DNA of 64,000 bases from DASQFI01 sp035633215 (GTDB lineage Bacteria; Acidobacteriota; Vicinamibacteria; Vicinamibacterales; SCN-69-37). Under the pieces are notes generated by a model, which had not been told where the DNA came from, ran no database searches, and saw only the letters and a list, made by a program, of their open reading frames with translations. The stretch spans positions 186,001 to 250,000 of the forward strand of contig DASQFI010000039.1 of assembly GCA_035633215.1 (NCBI GenBank), given 5' to 3'. This document shows, one piece after another, positions 52,862-61,978 of this stretch (position 1 is its first letter; the number at the start of each line of letters is the position of its first letter). The translations under genes and the position numbers were made by a program.

Positions 52862-53950
52862 ATGAACCCGATCCGCATCGAGGTGCGCAGCGAGCGCAGC
52901 ACGTATCCCGTGCTCGTCGGCAGCGGCGTGCTCGACGGGCTCGGGGAGCTGCTCCGCGCGCACGGCCTGGCGCGTGACCTCGCCATCGTGAGCTGCCCAC
53001 CAGTCTGGCGGTTTCACGGCCGCCGCCTGCGCGGCCTCGCCGGCGGCAACAATCCTCCAACGCTCATCCCCGATGGGGAACGGGCCAAAACACTCCAGAC
53101 GATCGCGCGGCTCTACGACGCATTCCTGCGCAGAGGCCTCGATCGGTCGTCGACGATCGTCGCCTTTGGCGGTGGCGTCGTGGGCGACGTCGCGGGCTTT
53201 GCCGCCGCCACATTTCTCCGCGGCCTGCCCTTCGTCCAGGTTCCGACAACGGTGCTCGCCCAGGTGGACAGTGCGATCGGCGGCAAGGTCGGCGTGAACC
53301 TGGCGTCCGGCAAGAACCTGGCCGGCGCATTCCACCCACCGTCCCTGGTTGTCTGCGATCCCGATGTCCTGGCAACCCTCCCCCGTCGCGAATTCCGCGC
53401 CGGTCTCTACGAAGTGGTGAAGTACGGCGTGATTGCGTCGAAACCGCTGTTCGAGACGGTGTCCTCGAATCTCAAGACCCTGTTCGCACACGACTCCGAA
53501 GTCCTCACGCCGCTCGTCGCCGACTGTTGCCGCATCAAGGCCGAAGTCGTCTCCGCCGACGAGCGTGAGTCGGGCCCCCGCCGCACGCTCAATTTCGGCC
53601 ACACCATCGGTCACGCGCTCGAGGCGGTCACGAAATACCGGCGATTCCGGCACGGCGAAGCGATCGCGTACGGCATGCTCGCCGCCGCGCGGATCTCAGC
53701 CGCCCGCGGCACGATGTCTGAGGATGACGAGGCGCGGCTGAAAGACCTGATCGTCCGCATGGGCCCGCTGCCGGTCGTGACCGACCTTCGAATGTCCGAC
53801 ACACTCGACGCCGTTCAGCACGACAAGAAAGTCGTCGACGGCAAGCTGCACTTCGTCCTCGCCAACGGTCTCGGGGCCACCTCGATCGTCTCCGACATGA
53901 CCACGATGGAACTGAAGACCGCACTCAAGGCGATCGGCCTGAAGCGCTGA
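52862..53950 (+). CDS. aroB: 3-dehydroquinate synthase
   Basis: AroB converts DAHP to 3-dehydroquinate in the shikimate pathway with NAD and zinc. The 362-residue protein has FGGGVVGDVAGFAAATFLRG, PTTVLAQVDSAIGGKVGVN, the zinc/substrate region LYEVVKYGVI, and the metal-binding FGHTIGHALEA and HGEAIAYGM. ATG 52862 follows a TTG codon that some callers may prefer. Its 3' end overlaps the convergent coiled-coil gene by 26 bases, which is rare for such a clear housekeeping gene. Confidence 0.96.
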   Translation: MNPIRIEVRSERSTYPVLVGSGVLDGLGELLRAHGLARDLAIVSCPPVWRFHGRRLRGLAGGNNPPTLIPDGERAKTLQTIARLYDAFLRRGLDRSSTIVAFGGGVVGDVAGFAAATFLRGLPFVQVPTTVLAQVDSAIGGKVGVNLASGKNLAGAFHPPSLVVCDPDVLATLPRREFRAGLYEVVKYGVIASKPLFETVSSNLKTLFAHDSEVLTPLVADCCRIKAEVVSADERESGPRRTLNFGHTIGHALEAVTKYRRFRHGEAIAYGMLAAARISAARGTMSEDDEARLKDLIVRMGPLPVVTDLRMSDTLDAVQHDKKVVDGKLHFVLANGLGATSIVSDMTTMELKTALKAIGLKR

Positions 53951-54539
53951 CTCTCCCGTCGTCTCGAATCCACCCCGCCGGCACCCCCAACCGCCTCGCA
54001 TCGTCTTCCACCACCGCGATGGCTTGACGATCGGCGGCGATCTGCTGGGTCAGCCGGTCCAATTCCGTGAGCGCTGAGGTGAGACGCTGACGCAGCGCCG
54101 CCTGCTGCGCCGGATCGTCACGGCTCGCCACGTCCGTGCGCAGTGAGTTGATGTGCGACTGCATGGCGTCGGCGAGGGTCTGATCGCGTGCGAGTGCCGC
54201 GCGAGCCGCCGCCATGCGCGTGCGCCACCATGCCTCGTCGCGTTTGGGTTCGTCGCCGGCCGCCGGCAGCGGGCCAGCAGTAGCCGTGGTCACGCCAACA
54301 GTTGAGGATGGGACTGGCGGCGCCGTGGCGGCAGCGGCCGGCAGGTTGGGCGCCGCGGCCGCCGCACTCTCGCCGCTAACTGCGGCAGGCCAGTCATACA
54401 AGCTGATCGACACCACCGCCTTCGCCACCATCGTCCTTCTCAACGCCTCCTGTTTGGCCGCTTGCCCGAGCGAGCCAGGTGGCGCGGTCAACCAGGTGAT
54501 CACGACGGCAATGGCGGGCGCCTGCCACAAGGACGTCAT
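53925..54539 (-). CDS. Coiled-coil protein at the end of the pilin operon
   Basis: I do not recognise a family for this 204-residue protein. An N-terminal hydrophobic segment (APAIAVVITWLTAPPG) may export or anchor it. A long Ala/Pro-rich low-complexity stretch (about 55-95) follows, then a helical segment with heptad-like spacing (TRMAAARAALARDQTLADAM through LTSALTELDRLTQQIAADRQ). It starts by ATGA overlap with the pilX-like gene, so it belongs to the pilin operon. Its last 26 bases overlap aroB. A structural role near the pilus is only a guess. Confidence 0.7.
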   Translation of the reverse strand: MTSLWQAPAIAVVITWLTAPPGSLGQAAKQEALRRTMVAKAVVSISLYDWPAAVSGESAAAAAPNLPAAAATAPPVPSSTVGVTTATAGPLPAAGDEPKRDEAWWRTRMAAARAALARDQTLADAMQSHINSLRTDVASRDDPAQQAALRQRLTSALTELDRLTQQIAADRQAIAVVEDDARRLGVPAGWIRDDGRVSASGRSP

Positions 54540-55201
54540 TGAGCCTGCCTCCAGGACAGGATGCGTACTCCGGCCCGGCCCGGACCCGTTCTCGCGAGCG
54601 TGACCTCGAGTCCCCGCGTCGAGCCAAACAACCCCAACGCGCGTGCACGAAGCACGATCGTCCCGTTTCCGTCAGTCATCGGATCGCCATCCGTCTCCGC
54701 TGGATCGTCCGCGATCCAGGAAACGATGTATGCGGACGATTGGATGCCACCCGTGCCCGTGAGTTGGGAGAGTGGACCGTACGCAAACAGCCGCCATCGA
54801 GGGTTGTTCAGGCCCCACGACGCAGAGGCGTCCGACTCGCGCTGGAGGTCGGCGGTGAGCGCGGTGAGGTCGAGTGCCTGGTTCGACGCCAACGTTGGCG
54901 TGAGCGTCTGATCAACGAACGTCGCCGGTACCGTGCCCGACAGCACAGCGCTCCAGTTGGCGACGACTCCCAGGTCCTGAATCGCACGCTCGGCCGCGGC
55001 GTCGGCAGCGTAGAAGGCCTCACCGCTGGTACGGAAATTCGTCGCGATCATGGCGTCCGTGCTTCCGAGCATCACCAGCCCCACGCCGAGTGCAGAAAGC
55101 ACCCCGGCGGCGATTAACACGAGGATCAGCGCCGAACCGCTCTCGCCCCTCCCCGGCACGAGAGTCACCATGCGCGGTCGAAATCGAGGATGGACGCTCA
55201 T
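54536..55201 (-). CDS. PilX-like minor pilin-associated protein
   Basis: This 221-residue protein has the PilX N-terminal pattern: a hydrophobic helix after a short basic leader (GESGSALILVLIAAGVLSALG), then FRTSGEAFYAADAAAERAIQDL. PilX proteins take part in type IV pilus assembly or aggregation. No strong prepilin cleavage motif (G-F-T-L-x-E) is present, as is usual in this group. Its start overlaps the pilW-like stop and its end overlaps the coiled-coil gene, each by 4 bases. Confidence 0.8.
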   Translation of the reverse strand: MSVHPRFRPRMVTLVPGRGESGSALILVLIAAGVLSALGVGLVMLGSTDAMIATNFRTSGEAFYAADAAAERAIQDLGVVANWSAVLSGTVPATFVDQTLTPTLASNQALDLTALTADLQRESDASASWGLNNPRWRLFAYGPLSQLTGTGGIQSSAYIVSWIADDPAETDGDPMTDGNGTIVLRARALGLFGSTRGLEVTLARTGPGRAGVRILSWRQAQ

Positions 55202-56292
55202 CTCCCGAGGTTCAGGTTGCGCGGCGCGACGTCGAAGACGGCCAAGTAATCCGGCACCGCGAGCTGAGAGCTCTTAGCGAAGCCAGGATTCACGTAGTCA
55301 GCTCCCGTTCCCCGATGGCCCGCTTGCGTCGCCTGGATTCGGATCGTGACGCGCACTCGCCGGATACGAAGCAAGTCCGCATCGAAACGGTTGTCCCCCG
55401 CGCCGCACCATGGCCCGTCGCTCAAAGTCGACAGCGACAGCGGCGCGAGCGATCCGCCTTGCGGCGGCAGCTGCGAGAGACCGGAAATGGCGTTGCCGGC
55501 GGCGTCGTACAGGCAGTTTGCGGTCCCGAGAGGCGGCTTCGGGCGGGTTGGCGGGTCCGGATCACCGAAGTACTCGAAGCCGAGCGCCACGACGTTGTCC
55601 ACGACAGGAACGTCCGTCTGGTATCCGTCGTAGTGGCGCAGCTGCCGCATGGCCGGATCATGCCAATAGGTATCGAACTCCGCTTCGGCGACATACGCAC
55701 CCGGCGCGTAGCCTGCCGACGGGCTGCGCTGGCGAGACAGGAGCGAGACCGTCTGGGCTTGAACCTGCCTGATCACAAACGAATCGAAGTTGGAGATGGG
55801 GTCGAAGACGAGGATCGTCATGTCCTGAGACAGACCGCACACGCCATTCCGACTCGGGCAGTTCGGTGGCTCGTTGACGGTGAGGTCGAGCGCGCCAGGC
55901 GCCATCGGATCGCGGACGGTCGTTTGCACGTAGCTTCCAGCTGCTCTCTGAATCGTGATCGCGTCGGCACGCGCGAGGTTGTACGCATCGGCACTCTGCA
56001 GACCCATTCGCCTGGGAACGACCGGCGCATGGTAATTGACCAGTGGCCCAACGGCCGGACCCGAACCGAGTCCGGCGCCCGCCGCCAGCAGGTCGCGCTG
56101 GATCGCGTCGATCCCGACCCGCGCGCGCTGCTGCACGTCGATCGCCTCGGGCTGCGTTCGTGAAGCCATGGAGCTCGGGTTGAGCAGACCGAACACCGCT
56201 CCCGTGACCACAAGCATCAGCACGAGCGCGACCAGGGACTCTACGAGCGAAAACCCGCGCTCACCCACCGCTTGAAGCATTTTTTTGATCAT
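55198..56292 (-). CDS. PilW-like minor pilin
   Basis: This 364-residue protein is a type IV prepilin: the leader ends ERG and the mature part begins FSLVESLVALVLMLVVTG, with Glu at mature position 5. It is the size expected for PilW-like minor pilins, which prime pilus assembly. Several cysteines (in NCPSRNGVCG, ANCLYD and GPWCGAG) could form disulphides. The start ATG 56292 overlaps the pilV-like stop; the open frame upstream overlaps that gene. The symbol is not certain because minor pilins diverge quickly. Confidence 0.85.
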   Translation of the reverse strand: MIKKMLQAVGERGFSLVESLVALVLMLVVTGAVFGLLNPSSMASRTQPEAIDVQQRARVGIDAIQRDLLAAGAGLGSGPAVGPLVNYHAPVVPRRMGLQSADAYNLARADAITIQRAAGSYVQTTVRDPMAPGALDLTVNEPPNCPSRNGVCGLSQDMTILVFDPISNFDSFVIRQVQAQTVSLLSRQRSPSAGYAPGAYVAEAEFDTYWHDPAMRQLRHYDGYQTDVPVVDNVVALGFEYFGDPDPPTRPKPPLGTANCLYDAAGNAISGLSQLPPQGGSLAPLSLSTLSDGPWCGAGDNRFDADLLRIRRVRVTIRIQATQAGHRGTGADYVNPGFAKSSQLAVPDYLAVFDVAPRNLNLGR

Positions 56293-56873
56293 CCTGCCTT
56301 CCTGGTCTTCACGGTGACGAGCAGTGCCTCGTCGGCGCGCCGCGTTCGCCGCTGTCCTGCAGCGAGAGGCGACGCGTCGCGGACGACGGTCGTGACGAGT
56401 ACGCGAAGCACCAGCGTGTCCGGATCGGCCGGGAGCGGCTCGATGTGCCAGCGCCGGATGTACGTCGCCCCGGCCGGAGGCGTCGCGCCCGTTCCCATCC
56501 ACCGGCCTCTGCCGTCGAGATAATCCACGTAGCCCGGAGTATTCGTTTCGAGCGAGCCGGGCGGCGAGGGAACGAGTCCGTTGCCACTGCCATCGGGCGG
56601 ACTCCTGCCCAGCTCGGTCGTGACGTCGCTCAGCGGCACGCCAGTCGCCGCATCGATTCCCCACGTCAGCGCCCAAAGCTGTTCCATCCTCTCAACGGCC
56701 ATCACCATCGCGGTCGTCTGGTCCCTGGCCGCGCGGGAGTCGCGAATCGACATGACGAAGAGCACGGCGATGCCTGAGGCGGTCAGGCTGAGCACGACGA
56801 GCGCCACAAGAACTTCGATCAGCGTGAAGCCCGTGTCTCCGGACCGACGACGCGTGGTTGGACGCATGACCAT
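56289..56873 (-). CDS. PilV-like minor pilin
   Basis: This 194-residue prepilin has a basic leader (MRPTTRRRSGDTG) and a cleavage site before FTLIEVLVALVVLSLTASG, with the conserved Glu at mature position 5. It is a minor pilin of the PilV/GspI type. ATG 56867, two codons inside, is an equally good start. The gap to pilD upstream is 121 bases, the largest within this part of the locus, and could hold a promoter; none was recognised. Confidence 0.88.
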   Translation of the reverse strand: MVMRPTTRRRSGDTGFTLIEVLVALVVLSLTASGIAVLFVMSIRDSRAARDQTTAMVMAVERMEQLWALTWGIDAATGVPLSDVTTELGRSPPDGSGNGLVPSPPGSLETNTPGYVDYLDGRGRWMGTGATPPAGATYIRRWHIEPLPADPDTLVLRVLVTTVVRDASPLAAGQRRTRRADEALLVTVKTRKAG

Positions 56874-56994
56874 GCGAGATGTCGATGTGCAAGGGGCGAT
56901 CCAGATTCAGGCGCGGATTTCCTGAGGAAAGCAGACCGGGTATTGCAGGAACTTCGTACTCGCGGCTGAATGCGTTTGCAGTTGCTACAGCGTT

Positions 56995-57765
56995 TCAGCG
57001 ATACAGGTCGAAATACCAGGACACCATCGCGTCGCCGGCGAGCGACGCCACGAGTGTGGCGATTGCGAGGAAGGTGCCGAACGGGATCCGCGTGTCCAGT
57101 GAGCGGCCCCGAAAGAGCACGATCGCGACGCCGATGGCGGCGCCGCCGATGCTTGCGAGGACCAGCACGAGCCAGGTCTGGCGGGCTCCGAGAAACGCGC
57201 CGATGAGCGCGGCCATCTTGACGTCGCCGAGTCCCATTCCCTCGACGCCGGTCGCGCGAAACCAGGCCCAGCGAATGAAGAAGAGCATGCCGGCGCCGAG
57301 CGCCATTCCCGCCAGGCTCGCGAATGCTCCAGGTCCAACCCACAGGCTGAAGAGGAAGCCGACCACGGTGCCTGGAAGCGTCAGGAGGTTCGGCAGACGC
57401 TGTGTTTCGAGATCCGTCCCAAACAGGGCTACCAGAAGAGCCGTGAGCACCAGCCGCGAAACCAGCACCGGAAGGTCGTCGCCATGCATCACGCCCTGAA
57501 GCACGAACGCGACGCCCGTACCAACTTCAATCACCGGATATCGCCAGCCGATTGGCGCGCGGCAGGATCGGCACCGCCCGCCGAGCAGCAGGTAACTCAG
57601 CACAGGGACGTTGTCGAACCAGCGGATCGGCGTCCCGCAGGAACGGCAATGAGATCCGGGGGCGATGACCGATTCGCCGGCGGGCAGGCGGGAAATGCAG
57701 ACGTTCAGAAAGCTCCCGATCATGAGCCCGAACACGCCCAGCACCACCAGCCCGAGCGGCGTCAC
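56995..57765 (-). CDS. pilD: Prepilin peptidase / N-methyltransferase
   Basis: PilD cleaves prepilin leaders and methylates the new N-terminal residue. The 256-residue membrane protein has the N-terminal methylase motif GSFLNVCISRLP, four zinc-binding cysteines (C40/C43 and C65/C68) and two catalytic aspartates, D118 (FGTDLETQRLPN) and D181 (GMGLGDVKM). The start is GTG 57765, overlapping the TPR-like gene's stop as GTGA. The bifunctional form (with the cysteine motif) is complete. Substrates are the pilins at 61979-62500 and 55198-56873. Confidence 0.95.
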   Translation of the reverse strand: MTPLGLVVLGVFGLMIGSFLNVCISRLPAGESVIAPGSHCRSCGTPIRWFDNVPVLSYLLLGGRCRSCRAPIGWRYPVIEVGTGVAFVLQGVMHGDDLPVLVSRLVLTALLVALFGTDLETQRLPNLLTLPGTVVGFLFSLWVGPGAFASLAGMALGAGMLFFIRWAWFRATGVEGMGLGDVKMAALIGAFLGARQTWLVLVLASIGGAAIGVAIVLFRGRSLDTRIPFGTFLAIATLVASLAGDAMVSWYFDLYR

Positions 57766-58658
57766 TGTCGGCCCAGCCCTACCGGCAAGGGTGCGAGCGG
57801 TGACTGTGGTGAGAGACTCACGCGATGGGTCGCGGGACCGTAGACGTAGGGTACCTGCAGAGGATCGGCCGGAACGCCGGACAGCACACCTGCGTTCATC
57901 AGATCGATCCAGCTCTCCGGCTGCGCGACATGGTCGGCGGCATACGTGTCCACAAGGGCCTGGAGCTGATCGATCTCGTCGAGCGCACGCAGCTGGAGCA
58001 GGCCACGCTCGGCCGCGCGTCTGATGTACGCCGCGTCCGATTCCTGCAACCTCATCAGCATGTCGCGCGCGCTCTTCCGATCCCCGCCCCTCGCGGTGGT
58101 CGTCGCCGCCAGCGGCAGGATCCACTCAGGCGCGCGCGGCATCCGGCTGGCGCGGTCGAACCAGCGTCCGGCGGCCGCGTAATCGAATGTGTAGAAGTAG
58201 TGGATGAATCCGATGTCGTACGCGTACTGCCATCGGTCAGGGTTGGAGGTCAGACCCTTCTCGAGCAGGCCGATGGCCTGATCGGGACGCCCGGGCCCTT
58301 CAGGACGCTCGAGCGCGAGCAGGATGGCCCCGTAGCGATACGCGATGTTGAAGTGCGGATCGAGCGTCGTCGTCAGATCGAGCAATGGATATAGCAGCTC
58401 GAATCGGCCGGTCGTCCGTGACGATTTTCGATCGGCGCCGAAATGCTGAATCGTGCGAATCCAGTAGAGATCCGCGATGAGCGCGTCGAATCCGAGCGAC
58501 AGTCGCTGGAGCGTCTTCGCGGACTGGACGTACAGGAGGCGTTCGACCTGCCCGGGCCCGGCGGCGCGACTTTCGCTTGCCTGGAGGATGGCCGCGGCCA
58601 GGCCGAGGCCCACGACGATCGCGATCGCGCCGGCAAACGCCGCCACTTTCGGAGTCAT
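57762..58658 (-). CDS. TPR-like membrane-anchored protein
   Basis: This 298-residue protein has one N-terminal membrane segment (VAAFAGAIAIVVGLGLAAAIL). It is followed by repeated helical pairs that look tetratricopeptide-like (DPHFNIAYRYGAILLALERP, LEKGLTSNPDRWQYAYDIGF, GGDRKSARDMLMRLQESDAAY). TPR proteins usually build assemblies. It is coupled by 4-base overlaps to the ABC permease upstream and pilD downstream, so it could be a pilus assembly factor or an ABC partner. I do not recognise a named family. Confidence 0.75.
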   Translation of the reverse strand: MTPKVAAFAGAIAIVVGLGLAAAILQASESRAAGPGQVERLLYVQSAKTLQRLSLGFDALIADLYWIRTIQHFGADRKSSRTTGRFELLYPLLDLTTTLDPHFNIAYRYGAILLALERPEGPGRPDQAIGLLEKGLTSNPDRWQYAYDIGFIHYFYTFDYAAAGRWFDRASRMPRAPEWILPLAATTTARGGDRKSARDMLMRLQESDAAYIRRAAERGLLQLRALDEIDQLQALVDTYAADHVAQPESWIDLMNAGVLSGVPADPLQVPYVYGPATHRVSLSPQSPLAPLPVGLGRQ

Positions 58659-59470
58659 CGGAACTCCCGGCGCGAGAAGATCAACACGGCGCCGGTCATC
58701 GCGACGGTGGCGTAGACCACGGCGTAGCCGATCGGAAGCCAGATGCGGGCGGCCGCGATCGGGATGCCGTGCACGACTTCCGCCTTGACGTCGAACAGCG
58801 AGAACGCCGGCACAATCCAGCCGACCGCCGAGACGACGCGCCCCATCGCGGATGCGTCCACCATCTGACTGAACTGGCGCAGGGCACCGCTCTCGAGCCC
58901 GGCCATGAACAGACCGGCCGTCAGAACGGCCGACAGCATCGCACTGGACGAGAACGTCGAGAAGAACAGCGCGATAGCGGTCAGAAGCGCCAGCTCGGCC
59001 GTAATGAGCAGGATCGAGATCAGCAGCCGAGGATCGGTCGCGGGCGCCTCCCAGGACCGGCGAACGGGCTCTGCCGCGGTCGCGTCCATCCAGAACAGCA
59101 TCAGATACAACGCGATGGCCAGGGCCGCGACGTTCATGACCAGCGTCAGCACCAGGCCGGTGTATTTGCCGACGATGAATTCCCAGCGCGAGATGGGTTT
59201 GGAAAGGACGTTGAAAATGCTGCGGCGCTCGATTTCGTGCGAGACGAGGCTCACGCCGATGAAGACGCTCATCAGGACGCCCGCCAGCTCGATCGCAGCC
59301 AGCCCGAGATCCTTGATGATCTTGAGGTCCTGCCCTGCCGTCATCTGGCCGATCACGATCGACGCGCCGACGAGCAGCACCGCGAAGGCGCCGATGCTGT
59401 ACAGAACGCGATCGCGAATGTTCTGTTTCAGGACGTGCCACGCCACCAGTCCAATGCGGCGCGTGCTCAT
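58655..59470 (-). CDS. ABC-2-type transporter permease
   Basis: This 271-residue membrane protein has about six hydrophobic segments (for example VLYSIGAFAVLLVGASIVI and LLISILLITAELALLTAIALFF). The conserved SHEIERRSIFNVLSKPISRWEFIVGKY is typical of ABC-2 permeases. It forms a transporter with the ATPase upstream and is joined to both neighbours by ATGA overlaps. The cargo is unknown; its constant place among pilus genes suggests envelope or pilus maintenance. Confidence 0.9.
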   Translation of the reverse strand: MSTRRIGLVAWHVLKQNIRDRVLYSIGAFAVLLVGASIVIGQMTAGQDLKIIKDLGLAAIELAGVLMSVFIGVSLVSHEIERRSIFNVLSKPISRWEFIVGKYTGLVLTLVMNVAALAIALYLMLFWMDATAAEPVRRSWEAPATDPRLLISILLITAELALLTAIALFFSTFSSSAMLSAVLTAGLFMAGLESGALRQFSQMVDASAMGRVVSAVGWIVPAFSLFDVKAEVVHGIPIAAARIWLPIGYAVVYATVAMTGAVLIFSRREFR

Positions 59471-60393
59471 TTCGAGACCTGCAGGAAGAACTCTTCCAGC
59501 GTCGCGCGCAACGGCGTGACGGAGACAAGCGACGCTCCTGAGCCCGCCAGATCGGCCACCAGGGCTTCCGGCCGTGTCTCGGCTGGAAGCTCGAGACTGA
59601 ATCGCCGGTCGGAGATCCGCGTGGTCCGTCGCACCCGGCCACCCAGTCGAGCGGCCGCGTCGTCCGTGAGCCCGTCCACGACGATTTCCCAGCCGCGCGC
59701 GGCGCCGGCGGTGAGGTCCGAGAGGCTCCCAGAGGCCACGACGCGGCCCTTCGCGAGAATGCCGACACGTGTGCAGAGCAGCTCGGCATCCGGCAGGATG
59801 TGCGAGCTGAACACCACGGTCCGCCCCTCATCACGCAGCTGAAGAATGATCTGCCGTACGTCGTGCCGCCCGACCGGGTCGAGCCCCGACATCGGCTCGT
59901 CGAGAATCACGAGCTCCGGATCGTTGATCAGCGCTTGCGCGATTCCGACCCGCTGGACCATTCCTTTCGAGTACTGGCGCAGGCGGCGATGGCGATCCTC
60001 GCTCAGGCCCACCAGATCGAGCGCGCGCCGGGCGCGTTCGTGGCGTTCGAACGCTCCGTAGCCGCAGAGACCGGCAAAGTACGCGAGCAGCTCCTCTGCG
60101 GAGAGCTCGTCGTAGAACGCAGGGTTTTCAGGAAGGAACCCCAGCCGTTCTCGAGACTTCGGGTCGTTTGGCGAGCGATCGAAAACCCGTGCGAATCCTG
60201 TCGTCGGCCGCAGCAGTCCGACGAGCAGCTTCAGCGTCGTGCTCTTCCCCGCGCCGTTCGGACCGAGCAGGCCAAAAACTCCGCCCGCCCCAACCTCCAT
60301 CGACACATCGTCCAACGCTCTGTGCGGGCGCGAGCGCCAGAAGCCGGCTGGAAAATCTTTGGTGAGGTGTTCAGTGCGGACGATGGACGCCAT
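59467..60393 (-). CDS. ABC transporter ATP-binding protein
   Basis: This 308-residue ATPase has Walker A GPNGAGKST, the signature YSKGMVQRVGIAQAL, Walker B LVILDEPMSGLDP and a C-terminal domain of about 70 residues found in ABC-2 (DrrA-like) exporters. It probably powers the permease encoded just downstream. ATG 60393 is preceded by AGAG; ATG 60396 next to it is the alternative. The upstream gap to the VKOR-DsbA gene is about 100 bases and contains GC-rich palindromic text (GGGGCCCC near 60444). Confidence 0.93.
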   Translation of the reverse strand: MASIVRTEHLTKDFPAGFWRSRPHRALDDVSMEVGAGGVFGLLGPNGAGKSTTLKLLVGLLRPTTGFARVFDRSPNDPKSRERLGFLPENPAFYDELSAEELLAYFAGLCGYGAFERHERARRALDLVGLSEDRHRRLRQYSKGMVQRVGIAQALINDPELVILDEPMSGLDPVGRHDVRQIILQLRDEGRTVVFSSHILPDAELLCTRVGILAKGRVVASGSLSDLTAGAARGWEIVVDGLTDDAAARLGGRVRRTTRISDRRFSLELPAETRPEALVADLAGSGASLVSVTPLRATLEEFFLQVSK

Positions 60394-60492
60394 CATCTCT
60401 TGATCGTCGGGGTCCCCTGCACCCCGACTAGCGCGCTCGCTCGTGGGGCCCCATCGCCCCACGCCGCTTCGCGCGCGCATCCACCCGGACGA

Positions 60493-61803
60493 TCAAGGTT
60501 GGGGACTCTTGCCTGATGCCTTGTCCATTTCCAGTTTGATGGCCAGCCCGAAGTAGTGCGGCGGCAGCCAGCCCTGCTCGGTCTGAGCCCGGACGCCGTT
60601 GATGAAATAGGTCGGCGTTTGCGTCACTTTCAAAGCTCCGCCGTCGGCGACGTCGCGCTTGATGTCCGGCAGGCGCGCCGCGTACTCACGCGCGAAGTCC
60701 TGAACGCCGATAAGCTGCTTGACCTGGGCCTCGACCATGTCCGGCGTCCGCTGCATCTGCGGGACGTCCGGCATCCCGAACAGCCAGGTCACCAGCTCGG
60801 CTTCCTTGCCCTTCTCACGAGCCATCCGCACGGCGGCAGCTTCTTCGCACGCCGACGGGTGCATCTCGCGCGATATGCCGTAGTTGCAGCGGCTGTTCAG
60901 CGGGTAGTCCTTGATCACCTGGCGCACCGCGCCTGGATTCGTCTTCTCGAACTCTTCGAGCACCGGCTTGTAGGCAAAGTGGGCGGCCTTGCACGACGGA
61001 CACTGCCAGTCGATGAACTTCACGATGAGGACTTTGGCGCCGTCGGCAGGCACGCCGAGGTCCACGCGATGCTGCTGGAACCACGCGTCGGCGAACGCCT
61101 TGTCGATGTCCGGCGATTGCGTTCCAATTGCCGGCTTTGCCGAGGCCGTCGTTCCTGCCGCGCCTGCCGCGCCTGCTGCGCCTGCCGCACCCGTCGAGGT
61201 GGTCGACATGCTCGACGTGCTCGACATGCTCGACGACCCGCCTTCCTTCGGAAAGAAGGCGATCGCCGACGCGGCGAACGCCAGGAAGAGAATGGCAACG
61301 AGCATCGCGGTCGGGCGCGACACCAGCGACCGCAAGTCATTGAACAGCCGGCCAGGCAGCCGCGTCATCGGCATCGACACCGAAGCGCTCGACACGATGA
61401 AAATGCCGATCACCGAGACATATGTCCCGATGCACAACACGCATCCCATCTTCAGGACGACGAACGACGCGTACGCCAGATAGATCACGGCACCGAGTCC
61501 GACCGTCGCAAGCGCGAACACGTAGGCGCCGCTCGGATCGTTGCGATCGCCGGGCCGGGCAAACGCCGCCAGGAGCCCGACCAGCGCGAACCAGATCAGA
61601 CCGCCGACCGCGACCGGTACGCCTCGAATCGCGCCGTACTGGCTCATGTAGACCTGCGAGCAGCTGAACGTCGCGTTGATATCGCACGGGCTGACGTATG
61701 CCGGCTGGGTAATCAGCTTGTAGTGGACCCAAGCGGAGCTTCCGGCAAACGCCAGCCCGGCCAGCGCAAACACCAGGATCAGGAGCCGAGCTCGCGAGGT
61801 CAT
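60493..61803 (-). CDS. Vitamin K epoxide reductase - DsbA-like fusion (disulphide-forming)
   Basis: This 436-residue membrane protein combines a four-helix VKOR domain with a periplasmic thioredoxin-fold domain. In the VKOR part, C40 and C48 (SPCDINATFSCSQ) form the shuttle pair and C121/C124 (MGCVLCIG) the quinone-facing pair. After a Ser/Ala/Gly linker (about 189-222), the DsbA-like part has the active site C268-x-x-C271 (WQCPSCKAAHF) and the cis-Pro region TQTPTYFING. The domains together would oxidise thiols of exported proteins and pass electrons to quinone. The gene sits between pilA and the ABC genes; pilins here carry cysteine pairs, so they are likely clients. Confidence 0.93.
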   Translation of the reverse strand: MTSRARLLILVFALAGLAFAGSSAWVHYKLITQPAYVSPCDINATFSCSQVYMSQYGAIRGVPVAVGGLIWFALVGLLAAFARPGDRNDPSGAYVFALATVGLGAVIYLAYASFVVLKMGCVLCIGTYVSVIGIFIVSSASVSMPMTRLPGRLFNDLRSLVSRPTAMLVAILFLAFAASAIAFFPKEGGSSSMSSTSSMSTTSTGAAGAAGAAGAAGTTASAKPAIGTQSPDIDKAFADAWFQQHRVDLGVPADGAKVLIVKFIDWQCPSCKAAHFAYKPVLEEFEKTNPGAVRQVIKDYPLNSRCNYGISREMHPSACEEAAAVRMAREKGKEAELVTWLFGMPDVPQMQRTPDMVEAQVKQLIGVQDFAREYAARLPDIKRDVADGGALKVTQTPTYFINGVRAQTEQGWLPPHYFGLAIKLEMDKASGKSPQP

Positions 61804-61855
61804 TGTGGACGTTTTACCACAGGACGCGCCGAACGGTGCCCTGGCCGGGATTGAC

Positions 61856-61968
61856 TGTAGGCCGGCCCTTCCGCCTTCGCGCGGAGCGCTTCGGCGAGAC
61901 TCGCCGTAGCCTTGGCGGAGGCGGTCAGGGCCGGCCTGGTGTCTGCCGGGGCTGAAGCCCCGGCCTAC
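61856..61968. repeat. GTAGGCCGG / CCGGCCTAC inverted repeat upstream of VKOR-DsbA
   Basis: The outer arms TGTAGGCCGGCCC (61856-61868) and GCCCCGGCCTACA (61956-61968) are largely complementary. Inside is a smaller hairpin GCCGGGGC-TGAA-GCCCCGGC (61945-61964) and two stretches of CTTCGGCG/CGCCTTCG-type words. It lies between pilA and the VKOR-DsbA gene, both on the minus strand, and may end the short pilA transcript. Confidence 0.65.
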
Positions 61969-61978
61969 ATATGACTGC

